A stretch of 64,000 nucleotides of DNA from Gaetbulibacter saemankumensis DSM 17032 (lineage in GTDB: Bacteria; Bacteroidota; Bacteroidia; Flavobacteriales; Flavobacteriaceae): the NCBI RefSeq assembly GCF_000425645.1, contig NZ_KE384430.1, forward strand, positions 496,001-560,000, written 5' to 3'. This document shows positions 26,810 to 37,206 of this stretch, in pieces. The number at the start of each line of letters is the position of its first letter. Position 1 is the first letter of the stretch. Under the pieces are notes generated by a model, which searched no databases, was not told the DNA's origin, and was given only the letters and a program-made list of their open reading frames with translations. The translations under genes were made by a program, and so were the position numbers.

Positions 26810-28420
26810 ATGAAAACAATTAAAACTCTATCATTATCAGTATTCGCGGCAGCTACTTTATTTTATGGCTGTGGTGGTACGGCTCCTATTCTATCAACAC
26901 CTATAGAAAATGTTGATTCAACGCCTTTAAAAGTTTTAGAATTAACAGAACAGGAAAAACAAACTTGGGGACACCTAGATTTAGTGAAGGATACTATTCC
27001 CGGAATGAGTGTTGAAAAAGCTTACACTGAAATTTTAAAAGATAAAAAAGGTAAAACCGTTATCGTTGCAGTAATAGATTCTGGTATCGATATCGATCAT
27101 GAAGATCTTCAAAATGTACTTTGGACCAATGAAGATGAAAAAGCAAACACTGGCAAAGATGATGACAAAAATGGTTATGTCGATGACGTTCATGGATGGA
27201 ACTTTTTAGGAGATGGTTACGATGAGCAATTAGAATATGTACGTATAATTGCTAGTGGAGACACTTCTAACCCTGATTATGAAAGAGCAGAAAAAGAATA
27301 TAACGAAAACTATAACAAATTTACAGGTTACAAAAATCGTTATGAGCAAATGCTACAACAAATTGGCAATGCCGATAAAGCCTTAGCTGCACATTTTGGA
27401 AAAGAAGATTATACCCAAGAAGAAGTAAAAGCGCTTTCTACTGAAGATGAAACTCTTAAACAAGCTGCTCAAATGGCTCAATACTTTTACAGTAATGGCT
27501 TAGAATCTTTAGAAGAAGCTTCAAAAGAAATCAATAATGGTTTACAAAGCATTAACGAACGTTTAAACTTTAATTTAAACAAAAACTTAAAAGGGCGTTT
27601 AACTGGAGACAATCCAGAAGACATGTCTACTAAATATTATGGTGATGCCAATGTTAAACATGTAAAAAAATCTGAAAGTCACGGTACACACGTAGCTGGA
27701 ATTATTGCTGCAGAAAGAGGTAACGGATTAGGACAAGATGGTGTTGCAAACAATGTTCAAATTATGAGTGTTAGAGCCGTACCAAATGGTGACGAGTATG
27801 ATAAAGATGTAGCTTTAGCTATTAGATATGCCGTTGATAATGGTGCCAAAGTAATTAACGGTAGTTTTGGTAAAAGCTTTTCTCCACACGCAAAATGGGT
27901 ACATGAGGCTATTAAATATGCCGCTGAAAAGGATGTATTGTTTGTTCATGCTGCTGGAAACGACAGTAATGATGTAGATGTAGAATTAAACTTCCCAGAA
28001 GATAGTGTTGATGGACAAGAGATCTCAGATAACTATATTAGAGTGGGTGCTTTAGCTCCTAAATATGGCGCTAACATGGTGGCACCTTTTTCTAATTACG
28101 GTAAAAACAGTGTAGATGTATTTGCTCCTGGTGCTTCAATTTACTCTACAACTCCAGAAAGTGAATACGATTTTAAAAGCGGAACTTCTATGGCTGCTCC
28201 AGGGGTTGCTGGTGTAGCTGCTTTAATCCGTTCTTACTATCCAAAATTATCTGCTGCTCAAGTAAAACAAATATTAATGAACTCAGGATTAAAAATTAAT
28301 ATCGATGTTATTGTAGGTGGAGATCCTAACGATGTTCGTCCATTTAGCGAATTGTCTAAATCAGGAAGAATAGTAAATGCTTACAACGCATTGATAATGG
28401 CATCTCAAATGTCGAAATAA
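26810..28420 (+). CDS. S8 (subtilisin-like) lipoprotein protease
   Basis: A 536-residue serine peptidase with a lipoprotein signal (lipobox FYGC, Cys at about residue 21), predicted to be membrane anchored. The catalytic triad is Asp90 (V-I-D-S-G-I-D), His291 (S-H-G-T-H-V-A-G-I) and Ser460 (G-T-S-M-A-A-P), with H-A-A-G-N-D holding the oxyanion Asn. Asp and His are 200 residues apart, far more than the usual spacing of a few dozen. The insertion (about residues 125-275) is charged and mostly helical. There is no obvious propeptide inhibitor domain and no type IX sorting tail. Confidence 0.92.
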   Translation: MKTIKTLSLSVFAAATLFYGCGGTAPILSTPIENVDSTPLKVLELTEQEKQTWGHLDLVKDTIPGMSVEKAYTEILKDKKGKTVIVAVIDSGIDIDHEDLQNVLWTNEDEKANTGKDDDKNGYVDDVHGWNFLGDGYDEQLEYVRIIASGDTSNPDYERAEKEYNENYNKFTGYKNRYEQMLQQIGNADKALAAHFGKEDYTQEEVKALSTEDETLKQAAQMAQYFYSNGLESLEEASKEINNGLQSINERLNFNLNKNLKGRLTGDNPEDMSTKYYGDANVKHVKKSESHGTHVAGIIAAERGNGLGQDGVANNVQIMSVRAVPNGDEYDKDVALAIRYAVDNGAKVINGSFGKSFSPHAKWVHEAIKYAAEKDVLFVHAAGNDSNDVDVELNFPEDSVDGQEISDNYIRVGALAPKYGANMVAPFSNYGKNSVDVFAPGASIYSTTPESEYDFKSGTSMAAPGVAGVAALIRSYYPKLSAAQVKQILMNSGLKINIDVIVGGDPNDVRPFSELSKSGRIVNAYNALIMASQMSK

Positions 28421-28438
28421 TACATTATCTTATATATT

Positions 28439-28467
28439 AAAAAGAGGCCAATAGGCCTCTTTTTTTA
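28439..28467 (+). terminator. Rho-independent terminator after the S8 protease gene
   Basis: AAAGAGGCC (28441-28449) pairs with GGCCTCTTT (28454-28462), loop AATA, followed by a T7-type run. Strong GC core and T-tract. Confidence 0.9.
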
Positions 28468-28480
28468 AATTATAACCACT

Positions 28481-30325
28481 ATGAAACGACTTCTTATTTC
28501 AGTTTTAAGCTTATCATTGTTTATTTCCTGTGGGGGTACTAAAGAAGTAACCACCACAAATAATGCTACACCTCTAGCTCCTAATCATTCTGTAAACTCT
28601 ACTTATTGGCAACAACATGTCGATTATAAAATGGATATCGATATGGATGTAGATAACTATCAATATAAAGGAAAACAAACCTTAGTCTACACCAATAATT
28701 CACCAGATGTATTAAATAAAGTATTTTACCACTTATATTTTAACGCCTTCCAACCGGGAAGTGAAATGGACGTACGATCACGTAATATTGCTGATCCCGA
28801 TGGACGTGTAAAAGATCGCATTAGCAAACTTAATTCTGATGAAATAGGATATATTAAAGTAAACTCATTAGAACAGAATGGTACTGCAGTATCTTACGAA
28901 ACTGTTGGAACTATCTTAGAAGTAGATTTAGCTAAACCTATTCAACCAGGTGAAAGCGTAACCTTAGATATGATATTTGATGCTCAGGTACCCGTACAAA
29001 TTCGTCGTTCTGGCAGAAATAATAAAGAAGGCGTAGCACTTTCTATGTCACAATGGTATCCTAAATTAGCCGAATATGATTATGAAGGCTGGCATGCCGA
29101 TCCTTATATCGGCCGTGAATTTCATGGCGTTTGGGGAAATTTTGATGTGACCCTGCATATTAATAAAAACTATATTGTTGGAGGAACTGGTTATCTACAG
29201 AACCCTAACGAAATAGGCTATGGTTACGAAATATCAACCGTAAATCGTCCTGCTGGTGAAAAATTAACCTGGCATTTTGTAGCACCTAACGTACACGACT
29301 TTACTTGGGCTGCAGATCCTGACTATAATCACGATACCATGCAGGTTCCTAATGGTCCATTATTACATTTCTTATACAAGAAAACCATGGCTCAGGACAA
29401 ATTGGACAACTGGAAAAATCTTCAAAAAAGAGCCGTTCAGTTAATGCAATTTTACAGCAGTAATATTGGTCAGTACCCATACAAACAATATTCCATCATT
29501 CAAGGTGGAGACGGAGGCATGGAATATGCTATGTGTACACTTATTATGGGAGAAGGTACGTTTGAAGGGCTTTTTGGTGTAACTGCACATGAAATGGCAC
29601 ATACTTGGTTTCAGTTTTTATTAGCTACCAACGAGCTAACAAATTATTGGATGGACGAAGGGTTTACCGAATATTTTGGAGAATTAGCAGAAAGCAACAT
29701 TTTCAACACCTCTTTTGAAAAACCTACACAACGCATATATGATGTTTACTTTGCTTATGCTAAATCAGGCGTAGAACAACCACAAACAACGCATGCCGAT
29801 CGTTTCAATTACAATCAGTCGTCAACTATTTCGGCTTACTATAAAGGTTACGTATTCTTAAACCAATTGGCTTATGTTATTGGAGAAGAAAACCAAAAAG
29901 AAACCATTAAAGAATATTTCAAACAATGGGCTTTTAAACATCCAACACGTACCGATTTTATAAGAATTGCTGAAAAAGTATCTGGTTTAGAATTAGATTG
30001 GTATTTAAATGATTGGACCCGCACTACCAACACGATTGACTATAGTGTTAAAGTAATTAATGGAGAAAATATCGTGCTAGAACGCATTGGTTTAATGCCA
30101 ATGCCTTTAGATTTAACCGTAACTTATACCGATGGATCTACAGAAGATTTCTATATACCATTACAAATGATGCGAGGAGAAAAACCAACCACTGCCACTA
30201 TAGCTCCGGACTGGGCTTGGGCATATCCAGTTTACACTTTAAAAGCTAACAAAACAGTTAAATCGGTTCAAATTGATCCTAAAAACATGATGGCCGATAT
30301 TAATAGAGAAAACAATAAAAAGTAA
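28481..30325 (+). CDS. M1-family metallopeptidase, lipoprotein
   Basis: A 614-residue gluzincin peptidase of the aminopeptidase N type. The zinc motif is H-E-M-A-H (His370, Glu371, His374) with the third ligand Glu393 18 residues later in M-D-E-G-F. The exopeptidase motif appears as G-G-M-E-Y instead of G-A-M-E-N. A lipoprotein signal (lipobox FISC, Cys at about residue 18) directs it to an envelope membrane. A Tyr-containing region S-A-Y-Y-K-G-Y near residue 450 fits the transition-state Tyr. It releases N-terminal residues from peptides; exact specificity is unknown. Separate transcript from the S8 gene given the terminator between them. Confidence 0.92.
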   Translation: MKRLLISVLSLSLFISCGGTKEVTTTNNATPLAPNHSVNSTYWQQHVDYKMDIDMDVDNYQYKGKQTLVYTNNSPDVLNKVFYHLYFNAFQPGSEMDVRSRNIADPDGRVKDRISKLNSDEIGYIKVNSLEQNGTAVSYETVGTILEVDLAKPIQPGESVTLDMIFDAQVPVQIRRSGRNNKEGVALSMSQWYPKLAEYDYEGWHADPYIGREFHGVWGNFDVTLHINKNYIVGGTGYLQNPNEIGYGYEISTVNRPAGEKLTWHFVAPNVHDFTWAADPDYNHDTMQVPNGPLLHFLYKKTMAQDKLDNWKNLQKRAVQLMQFYSSNIGQYPYKQYSIIQGGDGGMEYAMCTLIMGEGTFEGLFGVTAHEMAHTWFQFLLATNELTNYWMDEGFTEYFGELAESNIFNTSFEKPTQRIYDVYFAYAKSGVEQPQTTHADRFNYNQSSTISAYYKGYVFLNQLAYVIGEENQKETIKEYFKQWAFKHPTRTDFIRIAEKVSGLELDWYLNDWTRTTNTIDYSVKVINGENIVLERIGLMPMPLDLTVTYTDGSTEDFYIPLQMMRGEKPTTATIAPDWAWAYPVYTLKANKTVKSVQIDPKNMMADINRENNKK

Positions 30326-30345
30326 CAGAAAAATTCTCTTTATTT

Positions 30346-30378
30346 TAAATATTCAAAAGACTTCTTTTTAACAAAAGA
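30346..30378 (+). terminator. Rho-independent terminator after the M1 peptidase gene
   Basis: AAAAGACTTCTTTT (30346-30359) pairs with AAAAGAAGTCTTTT (30363-30376) around a 3-base loop and ends in a T-run. Confidence 0.88.
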
Positions 30379-30463
30379 AGTCTTTTTTTATGAGCTTAAA
30401 AACCAAATACTTTAATATATTCTGTGCCAACTCTTTATTTTTTAATACATTCGCCATGTAAAC

Positions 30464-30541
30464 TTTAGGGGTGTTCTAATTTTAGAACTGAGACATACCC
30501 TTTGAACCTGATACGGTTAGTACCGTCGAAGGGAAAAGTTG
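30464..30541 (+). ncRNA. TPP riboswitch (THI element)
   Basis: The conserved blocks are in order: GGGGTG (30468-30473), CTGAGA (30488-30493), ACCCTTTGAACCTGAT (from 30497), a variable stem TACGGTTAGTACCGT and GAAGGGAA closing the core. This matches the TPP-binding aptamer: CTGAGA contacts the pyrimidine ring, the P4/P5 side contacts the pyrophosphate. It lies upstream of thiS and controls the whole thi operon. A hairpin terminator follows at 30584-30614, so control is probably by transcription termination when TPP is bound. Confidence 0.95.
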
Positions 30542-30583
30542 AATAGCTTATTGAAATATAGGCTAGCACACCTTTTCATAAAC

Positions 30584-30614
30584 ACACTTCCTTCAACCGT
30601 GAAGTGTCTTTTTT
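30584..30614 (+). terminator. Expression-platform terminator of the TPP riboswitch
   Basis: ACACTTC (30584-30590) pairs with GAAGTGT (30601-30607) and is followed by CTTTTTT. The segment CCTTCAACCGT at 30590-30600 can also pair, with two mismatches, with ACCGTCGAAGG of the riboswitch 3' side (from about 30522). This suggests an alternative anti-terminator fold when TPP is absent. The hairpin is seen; the switching is inferred. Confidence 0.7.
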
Positions 30615-30662
30615 CAAAGCGATTACTATCCTCTATGGTTTACAATATAAAATGTATTGTAA

Positions 30663-30866
30663 ATGATAACTATTCACCTTAACGAAAAACCACTGGAAGT
30701 TGATAAAAACATCAATATTTCCAATCTGCTACGTCACATTAATTATCCCGAGGTTGGCATAGCCGTAGCTATTAATCAAGAAATTATTTCTAAATCAAAT
30801 TGGAGCAAACAGTCTCTAAACTCTGGAGATAAGGTTTTAATCATTCAGGCTACCCAGGGAGGATAA
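30663..30866 (+). CDS. thiS: Sulfur carrier protein ThiS
   Basis: A 67-residue ubiquitin-like protein ending in Q-G-G, the C-terminus that is adenylated and then thiocarboxylated to donate sulfur for the thiazole ring. The N-terminal beta-grasp strands M-I-T-I-H-L-N-E-K-P and the A-V-A-I-N-Q-E-I-I segment are typical. First gene of the operon, after the TPP riboswitch. Confidence 0.93.
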   Translation: MITIHLNEKPLEVDKNINISNLLRHINYPEVGIAVAINQEIISKSNWSKQSLNSGDKVLIIQATQGG

Positions 30867-32762
<1,896 letters not shown>

Positions 32763-32770
32763 TAAACATG

Positions 32771-32808
32771 AGATCTAACCTTGCCATAGTCCAGGGTTAG
32801 ATCTTTTT
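32771..32808 (+). terminator. Hairpin terminator between thiC and the first thiE-like gene
   Basis: AGATCTAACC (32771-32780) pairs with GGTTAGATCT (32795-32804), followed by a T5 run. It lies inside the presumed operon and so would reduce transcription of downstream thi genes relative to thiS and thiC, which are needed in different amounts. Alternatively it marks the end of a thiS-thiC transcript. Confidence 0.75.
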
Positions 32809-32834
32809 AACAACTTTTAAAATGGCAACTTAAT

Positions 32835-33422
32835 ATGATTGTTTTAATTGCACCTGAACAAGATATTACAAATGAATTTGAAATTCTTCATCAGTTATTT
32901 CAAGTAGGTTTAGAATACTATCATTTAAGAAAGCCACATAAAGATTTAAATAGTTATAAAGCTTATTTGAATGAAATAGACCCCTATTACCACAATAGAA
33001 TTGTAATCCATCAATATCATAATCTCGCGAACGATTTTAATCTTAAGGGGCTTCATTTTCAAGAATTAAAAAGACAAGAAACCTCCATAGAAACACGTAA
33101 TGACATTCGCAATACCAGCCACATGAGTATTAGCAGCTCATTTCATTCTGTTGAAGAATTAACTCAATGTGAATTTTTATTCGATTATCATCTTTTAAGT
33201 CCAGTGTTCTCATCTATTTCAAAAGCAGGTTATCATGGAAAAGAATTCAACGTAAACGGTATACCTAAAAATATTATAGGAATGGGTGGTGTTACTACCA
33301 AAAACCTAAATGAATTCGATGCCCTTGGTTATCAGGGTGTAGGAGTTTTAGGAGGCATTTGGAGCAGTAAAACGCCAATTAAAGATTTTAAATATATACT
33401 TAATCATTATTCAAACAATTAA
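32835..33422 (+). CDS. ThiE/TenI-like protein
   Basis: A 195-residue TIM-barrel protein of the thiamin phosphate synthase/TenI superfamily. Visible features: Y-Y-H-L-R-K-P (equivalent to the V-Q-L-R segment), I-V-I-H-Q-Y-H (in place of L-I-I-N-D), G-L-H-F (for G-V-H-L-G), L-L-S-P-V-F (for G-P-x-F-x-T) and G-M-G-G-V (for I-G-G-I). Several catalytic positions differ from the second ThiE copy at 34200, so it may be a TenI-like thiazole tautomerase or a divergent synthase. Its position in the operon supports a role in thiazole handling. Confidence 0.75.
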   Translation: MIVLIAPEQDITNEFEILHQLFQVGLEYYHLRKPHKDLNSYKAYLNEIDPYYHNRIVIHQYHNLANDFNLKGLHFQELKRQETSIETRNDIRNTSHMSISSSFHSVEELTQCEFLFDYHLLSPVFSSISKAGYHGKEFNVNGIPKNIIGMGGVTTKNLNEFDALGYQGVGVLGGIWSSKTPIKDFKYILNHYSNN

Positions 33423-33431
33423 CTATACATT

Positions 33432-34193
33432 TTGAATACGCATAAATATATTTTATCAATTGCAGGATTCGACCCTAGTAGTGGCGCAGGAATTACTTCA
33501 GATATTAAAACATTTGAAGCCCACGGCCTCTATGGCTTATCCGTATGCACTGGGATAACTGTTCAAAACGATATTACTTTTAAGGAATGTATCTGGACAA
33601 ATTCAAAAGTTATTTTAGACCAGATCGACACCTTGTTTCAACGCTTCGAAATTCCGGTAGTTAAAATCGGAATTGTAGAATCCTGGAAGGTTTTACTCCT
33701 TATTTTAAAAAAGCTTCATTACTTAAATTCGAACATAAAAATTATACTGGATCCTATTTTTAAAAGTAGTTCTGGTTTCGATTTTCATTTAAAAGAAAAC
33801 CAAAAATGCTTCGATACTATTTTAAAATATTGCTATATCGTTACCCCGAATTACGATGAAATTAAAAACTTATATCCTGATTTAGACATCAAAGAAACCA
33901 TTGAGTATATCTCAAGCTTTACCAATATCTATTTAAAAGGAGGACATCGTAAAGACAAACAAGGTTGGGACGAACTATATTTTAATCGAATTGTTATGGT
34001 TAATATGCCTCCATTTACAAAAACTATTTCTCAAAAGCACGGCAGTGGTTGTGTCTTATCATCTGCCTTAGCCTCAAATATTGCTTTAAATGTTATGATT
34101 GAAGATGCTTGCAAACAAGCCAAATTATATACCGAGCAGTTTCTAAATTCTAACAAAACGCTATTGGGAAATCACCTATACCAAACAACATAA
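33432..34193 (+). CDS. thiD: Hydroxymethylpyrimidine (phosphomethylpyrimidine) kinase
   Basis: A 253-residue ribokinase-fold enzyme phosphorylating HMP and HMP-phosphate. The N-terminal S-I-A-G-F-D-P-S-S-G-A-G-I-T-S-D-I-K-T-F is the substrate motif, and the C-terminal H-G-S-G-C-V-L-S-S-A-L-A contains the catalytic Cys region of ThiD. The start is a TTG at 33432; no ATG fits upstream, and the family N-terminus begins only a few residues in. No ThiE fusion is present. Confidence 0.9.
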   Translation: MNTHKYILSIAGFDPSSGAGITSDIKTFEAHGLYGLSVCTGITVQNDITFKECIWTNSKVILDQIDTLFQRFEIPVVKIGIVESWKVLLLILKKLHYLNSNIKIILDPIFKSSSGFDFHLKENQKCFDTILKYCYIVTPNYDEIKNLYPDLDIKETIEYISSFTNIYLKGGHRKDKQGWDELYFNRIVMVNMPPFTKTISQKHGSGCVLSSALASNIALNVMIEDACKQAKLYTEQFLNSNKTLLGNHLYQTT

Positions 34194-34199
34194 TAACGT

Positions 34200-34841
34200 A
34201 TGAACATTCCTAAATTACATTATATTTCACAGGGCGCAACCCCTGAAGCACATCTAAATAATATACAACAAGCCTGTACTTATGGTGCCAAATTAGTTCA
34301 GTTACGCCTAAAAAATGAACATGAAGATGTTATTCTAGATACCGCCAAAAAAGCCAGAGCAATTACAGCACACTACCAAACACGATTAATAATTAACGAC
34401 CATTATAAAATAGCTAAAGCAGTTAAAGCAGATGGCGTACATTTAGGAAAAACTGATGCTTGCCCAACTATTGCTCGAGAATATTTAGGTAAATGGTATA
34501 TGATTGGGGGAACAGCCAATACATTGGAAGACTGTAAAAATTTATTAGATAAAAAAATCAACTACATTGGTTTAGGTCCATTTAAATTTACCCAAACTAA
34601 AGATAATCTAAGTCCTATTTTAGGATTGGAAGGCTATCAAAAAATTCTTGAAAAACTACAAACCCAAACGCCAATTATTGCTATAGGAGGTATTTGTGAA
34701 AATGATATCAATGACTTAAAAAATAAGGGGGTATATGGTATTGCTATGTCTAAAGAAATTACCAAAGATTTTAGCAAAATTACTACCATTAATAAATTAC
34801 TAAATGCTTCGGCAACACAAGAACAACGACACACATTTTAA
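34200..34841 (+). CDS. thiE: Thiamin phosphate synthase
   Basis: A 213-residue enzyme that joins HMP-pyrophosphate and thiazole phosphate to thiamin phosphate. Canonical motifs are visible: K-L-V-Q-L-R-L-K (diphosphate contact), [33 protein letters not shown] and A-I-G-G-I. It is the more orthodox of the two ThiE-like genes in this operon. The stop is 1 base before the thiG start. Confidence 0.93.
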   Translation: MNIPKLHYISQGATPEAHLNNIQQACTYGAKLVQLRLKNEHEDVILDTAKKARAITAHYQTRLIINDHYKIAKAVKADGVHLGKTDACPTIAREYLGKWYMIGGTANTLEDCKNLLDKKINYIGLGPFKFTQTKDNLSPILGLEGYQKILEKLQTQTPIIAIGGICENDINDLKNKGVYGIAMSKEITKDFSKITTINKLLNASATQEQRHTF

Positions 34842-34842
34842 A

Positions 34843-35613
34843 ATGAATGATATACTAAAAATAGCAGATAAAGAATTTAACTCCAGATTATTTACTGGAA
34901 CAGGTAAATTCAGCTCTCACCAACTCATGTCTGATGCTTTAATGGCAAGTGAAAGCGAATTAATAACCGTTGCCTTAAAACGGGTAGATACTAATAATGA
35001 ACAAGACAAAATGCTGCAGAGTATTATGCAGCCACATATCAACCTACTTCCAAATACCTCTGGTGTTCGCAATGCAAAAGAAGCCATTTTTGCAGCACAA
35101 TTGGCTCGTGAAGCTTTAAATACAAATTGGATTAAACTTGAAATTCATCCAGACCCTAAATACCTCCTACCCGACCCCATTGAAACACTTAAAGCGGCTG
35201 AAACCCTAGTAAAATTAGGATTTGTTGTAATGCCATACATTCATGCCGATCCTGTTTTATGCAAAAGATTAGAAGATGTTGGAACTCAATGTGTCATGCC
35301 TCTTGGTGCTCCCATCGGGACTAACAAAGGAATTAAAACTTTAGACTTTTTAGAAATAATTATCGAACAAAGTAATGTTCCAGTTATTGTAGATGCCGGT
35401 ATTGGCAGTCCATCGCATGCAGCTTATGCTATGGAATTAGGAGCCGATGCCGTTCTTGTAAATACTGCAATCGCTGTTTCACAAAATCCGGTAGAAATGG
35501 CCAAGGCTTTTAAAATGGCTGTAAAAGCTGGAAGAATGGCTTATAATGCAAAACTAGCAACTGTAAAACAACACGCCGAAGCCAGTAGTCCATTAACCAG
35601 TTTTTTAAACTAA
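34843..35613 (+). CDS. thiG: Thiazole synthase
   Basis: A 256-residue TIM-barrel enzyme that assembles the thiazole phosphate from deoxyxylulose phosphate, dehydroglycine and ThiS thiocarboxylate. The ATG at 34843 ([12 protein letters not shown]) is chosen over one at 34804, which would overlap thiE by 38 bases and add unrelated residues. The Schiff-base Lys is in [20 protein letters not shown] and [11 protein letters not shown] are signature loops. It is followed by thiH, its usual partner. Confidence 0.95.
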   Translation: MNDILKIADKEFNSRLFTGTGKFSSHQLMSDALMASESELITVALKRVDTNNEQDKMLQSIMQPHINLLPNTSGVRNAKEAIFAAQLAREALNTNWIKLEIHPDPKYLLPDPIETLKAAETLVKLGFVVMPYIHADPVLCKRLEDVGTQCVMPLGAPIGTNKGIKTLDFLEIIIEQSNVPVIVDAGIGSPSHAAYAMELGADAVLVNTAIAVSQNPVEMAKAFKMAVKAGRMAYNAKLATVKQHAEASSPLTSFLN

Positions 35614-35621
35614 TTACTTTT

Positions 35622-36734
35622 ATGAATAAATCCTTTCAAGAGATATTTAATACCTATAACTGGGATGAAACATTAAAAAATATTAATGATAAAACAATAC
35701 AGGATGTAGAATTTGCATTAAGTAAAACAAAACGGGATTTAGAAGATTTTAAAGCATTAATTTCTCCCGCGGCCAAACCTTATTTAGAGCAGATGGCACA
35801 ATTAAGTCGATCACTCACCAAGAAACGTTTTGGTAATACCATACAGATGTACGCTCCCATGTATTTGTCTAATGAATGTCAGAACATATGTACCTACTGC
35901 GGATTTAGCATGACCAACAAAATACCACGACGTACTTTAACAGATGCCGAAATCTTAAAGGAAGCTACATTTTTAAAATCGAAAGGTTACAACCACATTT
36001 TATTGGTAACAGGTGAAGCTAACAAAACTGTAGGCGTGCCTTATATTAAACATGCTATTGAATTAATTAGAAATCAATTTTCTAATATTTCAATTGAAGT
36101 GCAGCCTTTAAATCAAGAGGAGTACGAATCCTTGTTGGAGGCTAATTTATATGGTGTTTTAGTTTACCAGGAAACTTATCATAAAGAAGAATACAAAAAA
36201 CACCACCCAAAAGGGAAAAAATCTAATTTTAATTACCGTTTAGATACCCCCGATCGATTAGGAAAAGCGGGCATTCATAAAATAGGTTTAGGAGCCTTGT
36301 TTGGATTAGAGGACTGGCGTGCCGATAGCTTTTTTACCGCCTTACACTTAAAATACCTTCAAAAAACCTATTGGAAAACTAAATATTCCATTTCCTTCCC
36401 ACGATTACGTCCACATAGTGGTGGTTTAGAACCAAAAGTTGAAATGACCGATCACGATTTAGTTCAAGCTATTTGTGCGTTTCGATTGTTAGATGAAGAT
36501 GTAGAATTGTCAATGAGTACGAGAGAAACAGAAACATTTAGAAACCATATTGTTCATTTAGGTATTACCTCGATGAGTGCAGAATCTAAAACCAACCCTG
36601 GTGGCTATGTTGTTGAACCACAATCACTGGAACAATTTGAAATTTCAGACGAACGTCCAACCGAAGTTATTACACAAATGCTTCAAGACAACGGACTAGA
36701 ACCTGTATGGAAAGACTGGGAAAATAACTGGTAA
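35622..36734 (+). CDS. thiH: Tyrosine lyase (dehydroglycine synthase) ThiH
   Basis: A 370-residue radical SAM enzyme that cleaves tyrosine to dehydroglycine and p-cresol for thiazole formation. The cluster motif is Cys86-x3-Cys90-x2-Cys93 (E-C-Q-N-I-C-T-Y-C-G-F). T-G-E-A-N (about 129) is the SAM-binding region, and S-F-P-R-L-R-P is a family signature. Its presence instead of ThiO indicates the anaerobic-type route used by most Bacteroidota and Enterobacteria. Confidence 0.95.
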   Translation: MNKSFQEIFNTYNWDETLKNINDKTIQDVEFALSKTKRDLEDFKALISPAAKPYLEQMAQLSRSLTKKRFGNTIQMYAPMYLSNECQNICTYCGFSMTNKIPRRTLTDAEILKEATFLKSKGYNHILLVTGEANKTVGVPYIKHAIELIRNQFSNISIEVQPLNQEEYESLLEANLYGVLVYQETYHKEEYKKHHPKGKKSNFNYRLDTPDRLGKAGIHKIGLGALFGLEDWRADSFFTALHLKYLQKTYWKTKYSISFPRLRPHSGGLEPKVEMTDHDLVQAICAFRLLDEDVELSMSTRETETFRNHIVHLGITSMSAESKTNPGGYVVEPQSLEQFEISDERPTEVITQMLQDNGLEPVWKDWENNW

Positions 36735-36736
36735 TC

Positions 36737-37051
36737 ATGAACTTATTTAAACCGCCCAATAATGCCATGAAGAAATTAACTTTTAAAGATTATGTTTTGC
36801 AACCCGAAAAATATAATCTGCTTGACGTTAGAACTCATTTAGAACGCAATAATTTTCATATTGGAGGAATACATATTCCTTTAAACGAACTACCTAACAG
36901 ACTCTCTGAAATTCCTACAAATAAACCCATTTTAGTTTATTGCAATACAGGGTTGCGAAGTGCCAGGGCGATAGAGTATTTAAAAACTAAAAACCTAAAA
37001 GTAAATATTATCAAGCTAAAAAACGGACTTTCAGAAAGTACTCTAATATAA
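36737..37051 (+). CDS. Stand-alone rhodanese domain, possible remnant of a ThiF-rhodanese fusion
   Basis: A 104-residue rhodanese-like domain with active-site loop V-Y-C-N-T-G-L-R-S-A-R (catalytic Cys about residue 74) and the entry strand L-L-D-V-R. It begins 2 bases after thiH, the place where many Bacteroidota have thiF. Its start, K-L-T-F-K-D-Y-V-L-Q-P-E-K-Y-N-L-L-D-V-R, resembles the C-terminal rhodanese part of MoeB/ThiF proteins. The E1-like adenylating domain is missing. It could transfer sulfur to ThiS adenylate made by a ThiF/MoeB elsewhere. Domain identity is clear; the remnant idea is inference. Confidence 0.75.
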   Translation: MNLFKPPNNAMKKLTFKDYVLQPEKYNLLDVRTHLERNNFHIGGIHIPLNELPNRLSEIPTNKPILVYCNTGLRSARAIEYLKTKNLKVNIIKLKNGLSESTLI

Positions 37052-37206
37052 CTATAACTACTTAAGCTTACAATGAATCCCGAACGGTAATAACTAAATT
37101 TCATATCATTAAACTATAATTATGAACCTATCCTATTTTGTAGCTTTTACAGTTATATTTTACACCAGATTGGATAATTGAATAGCAGAGTACTTAAATA
37201 AATTAC

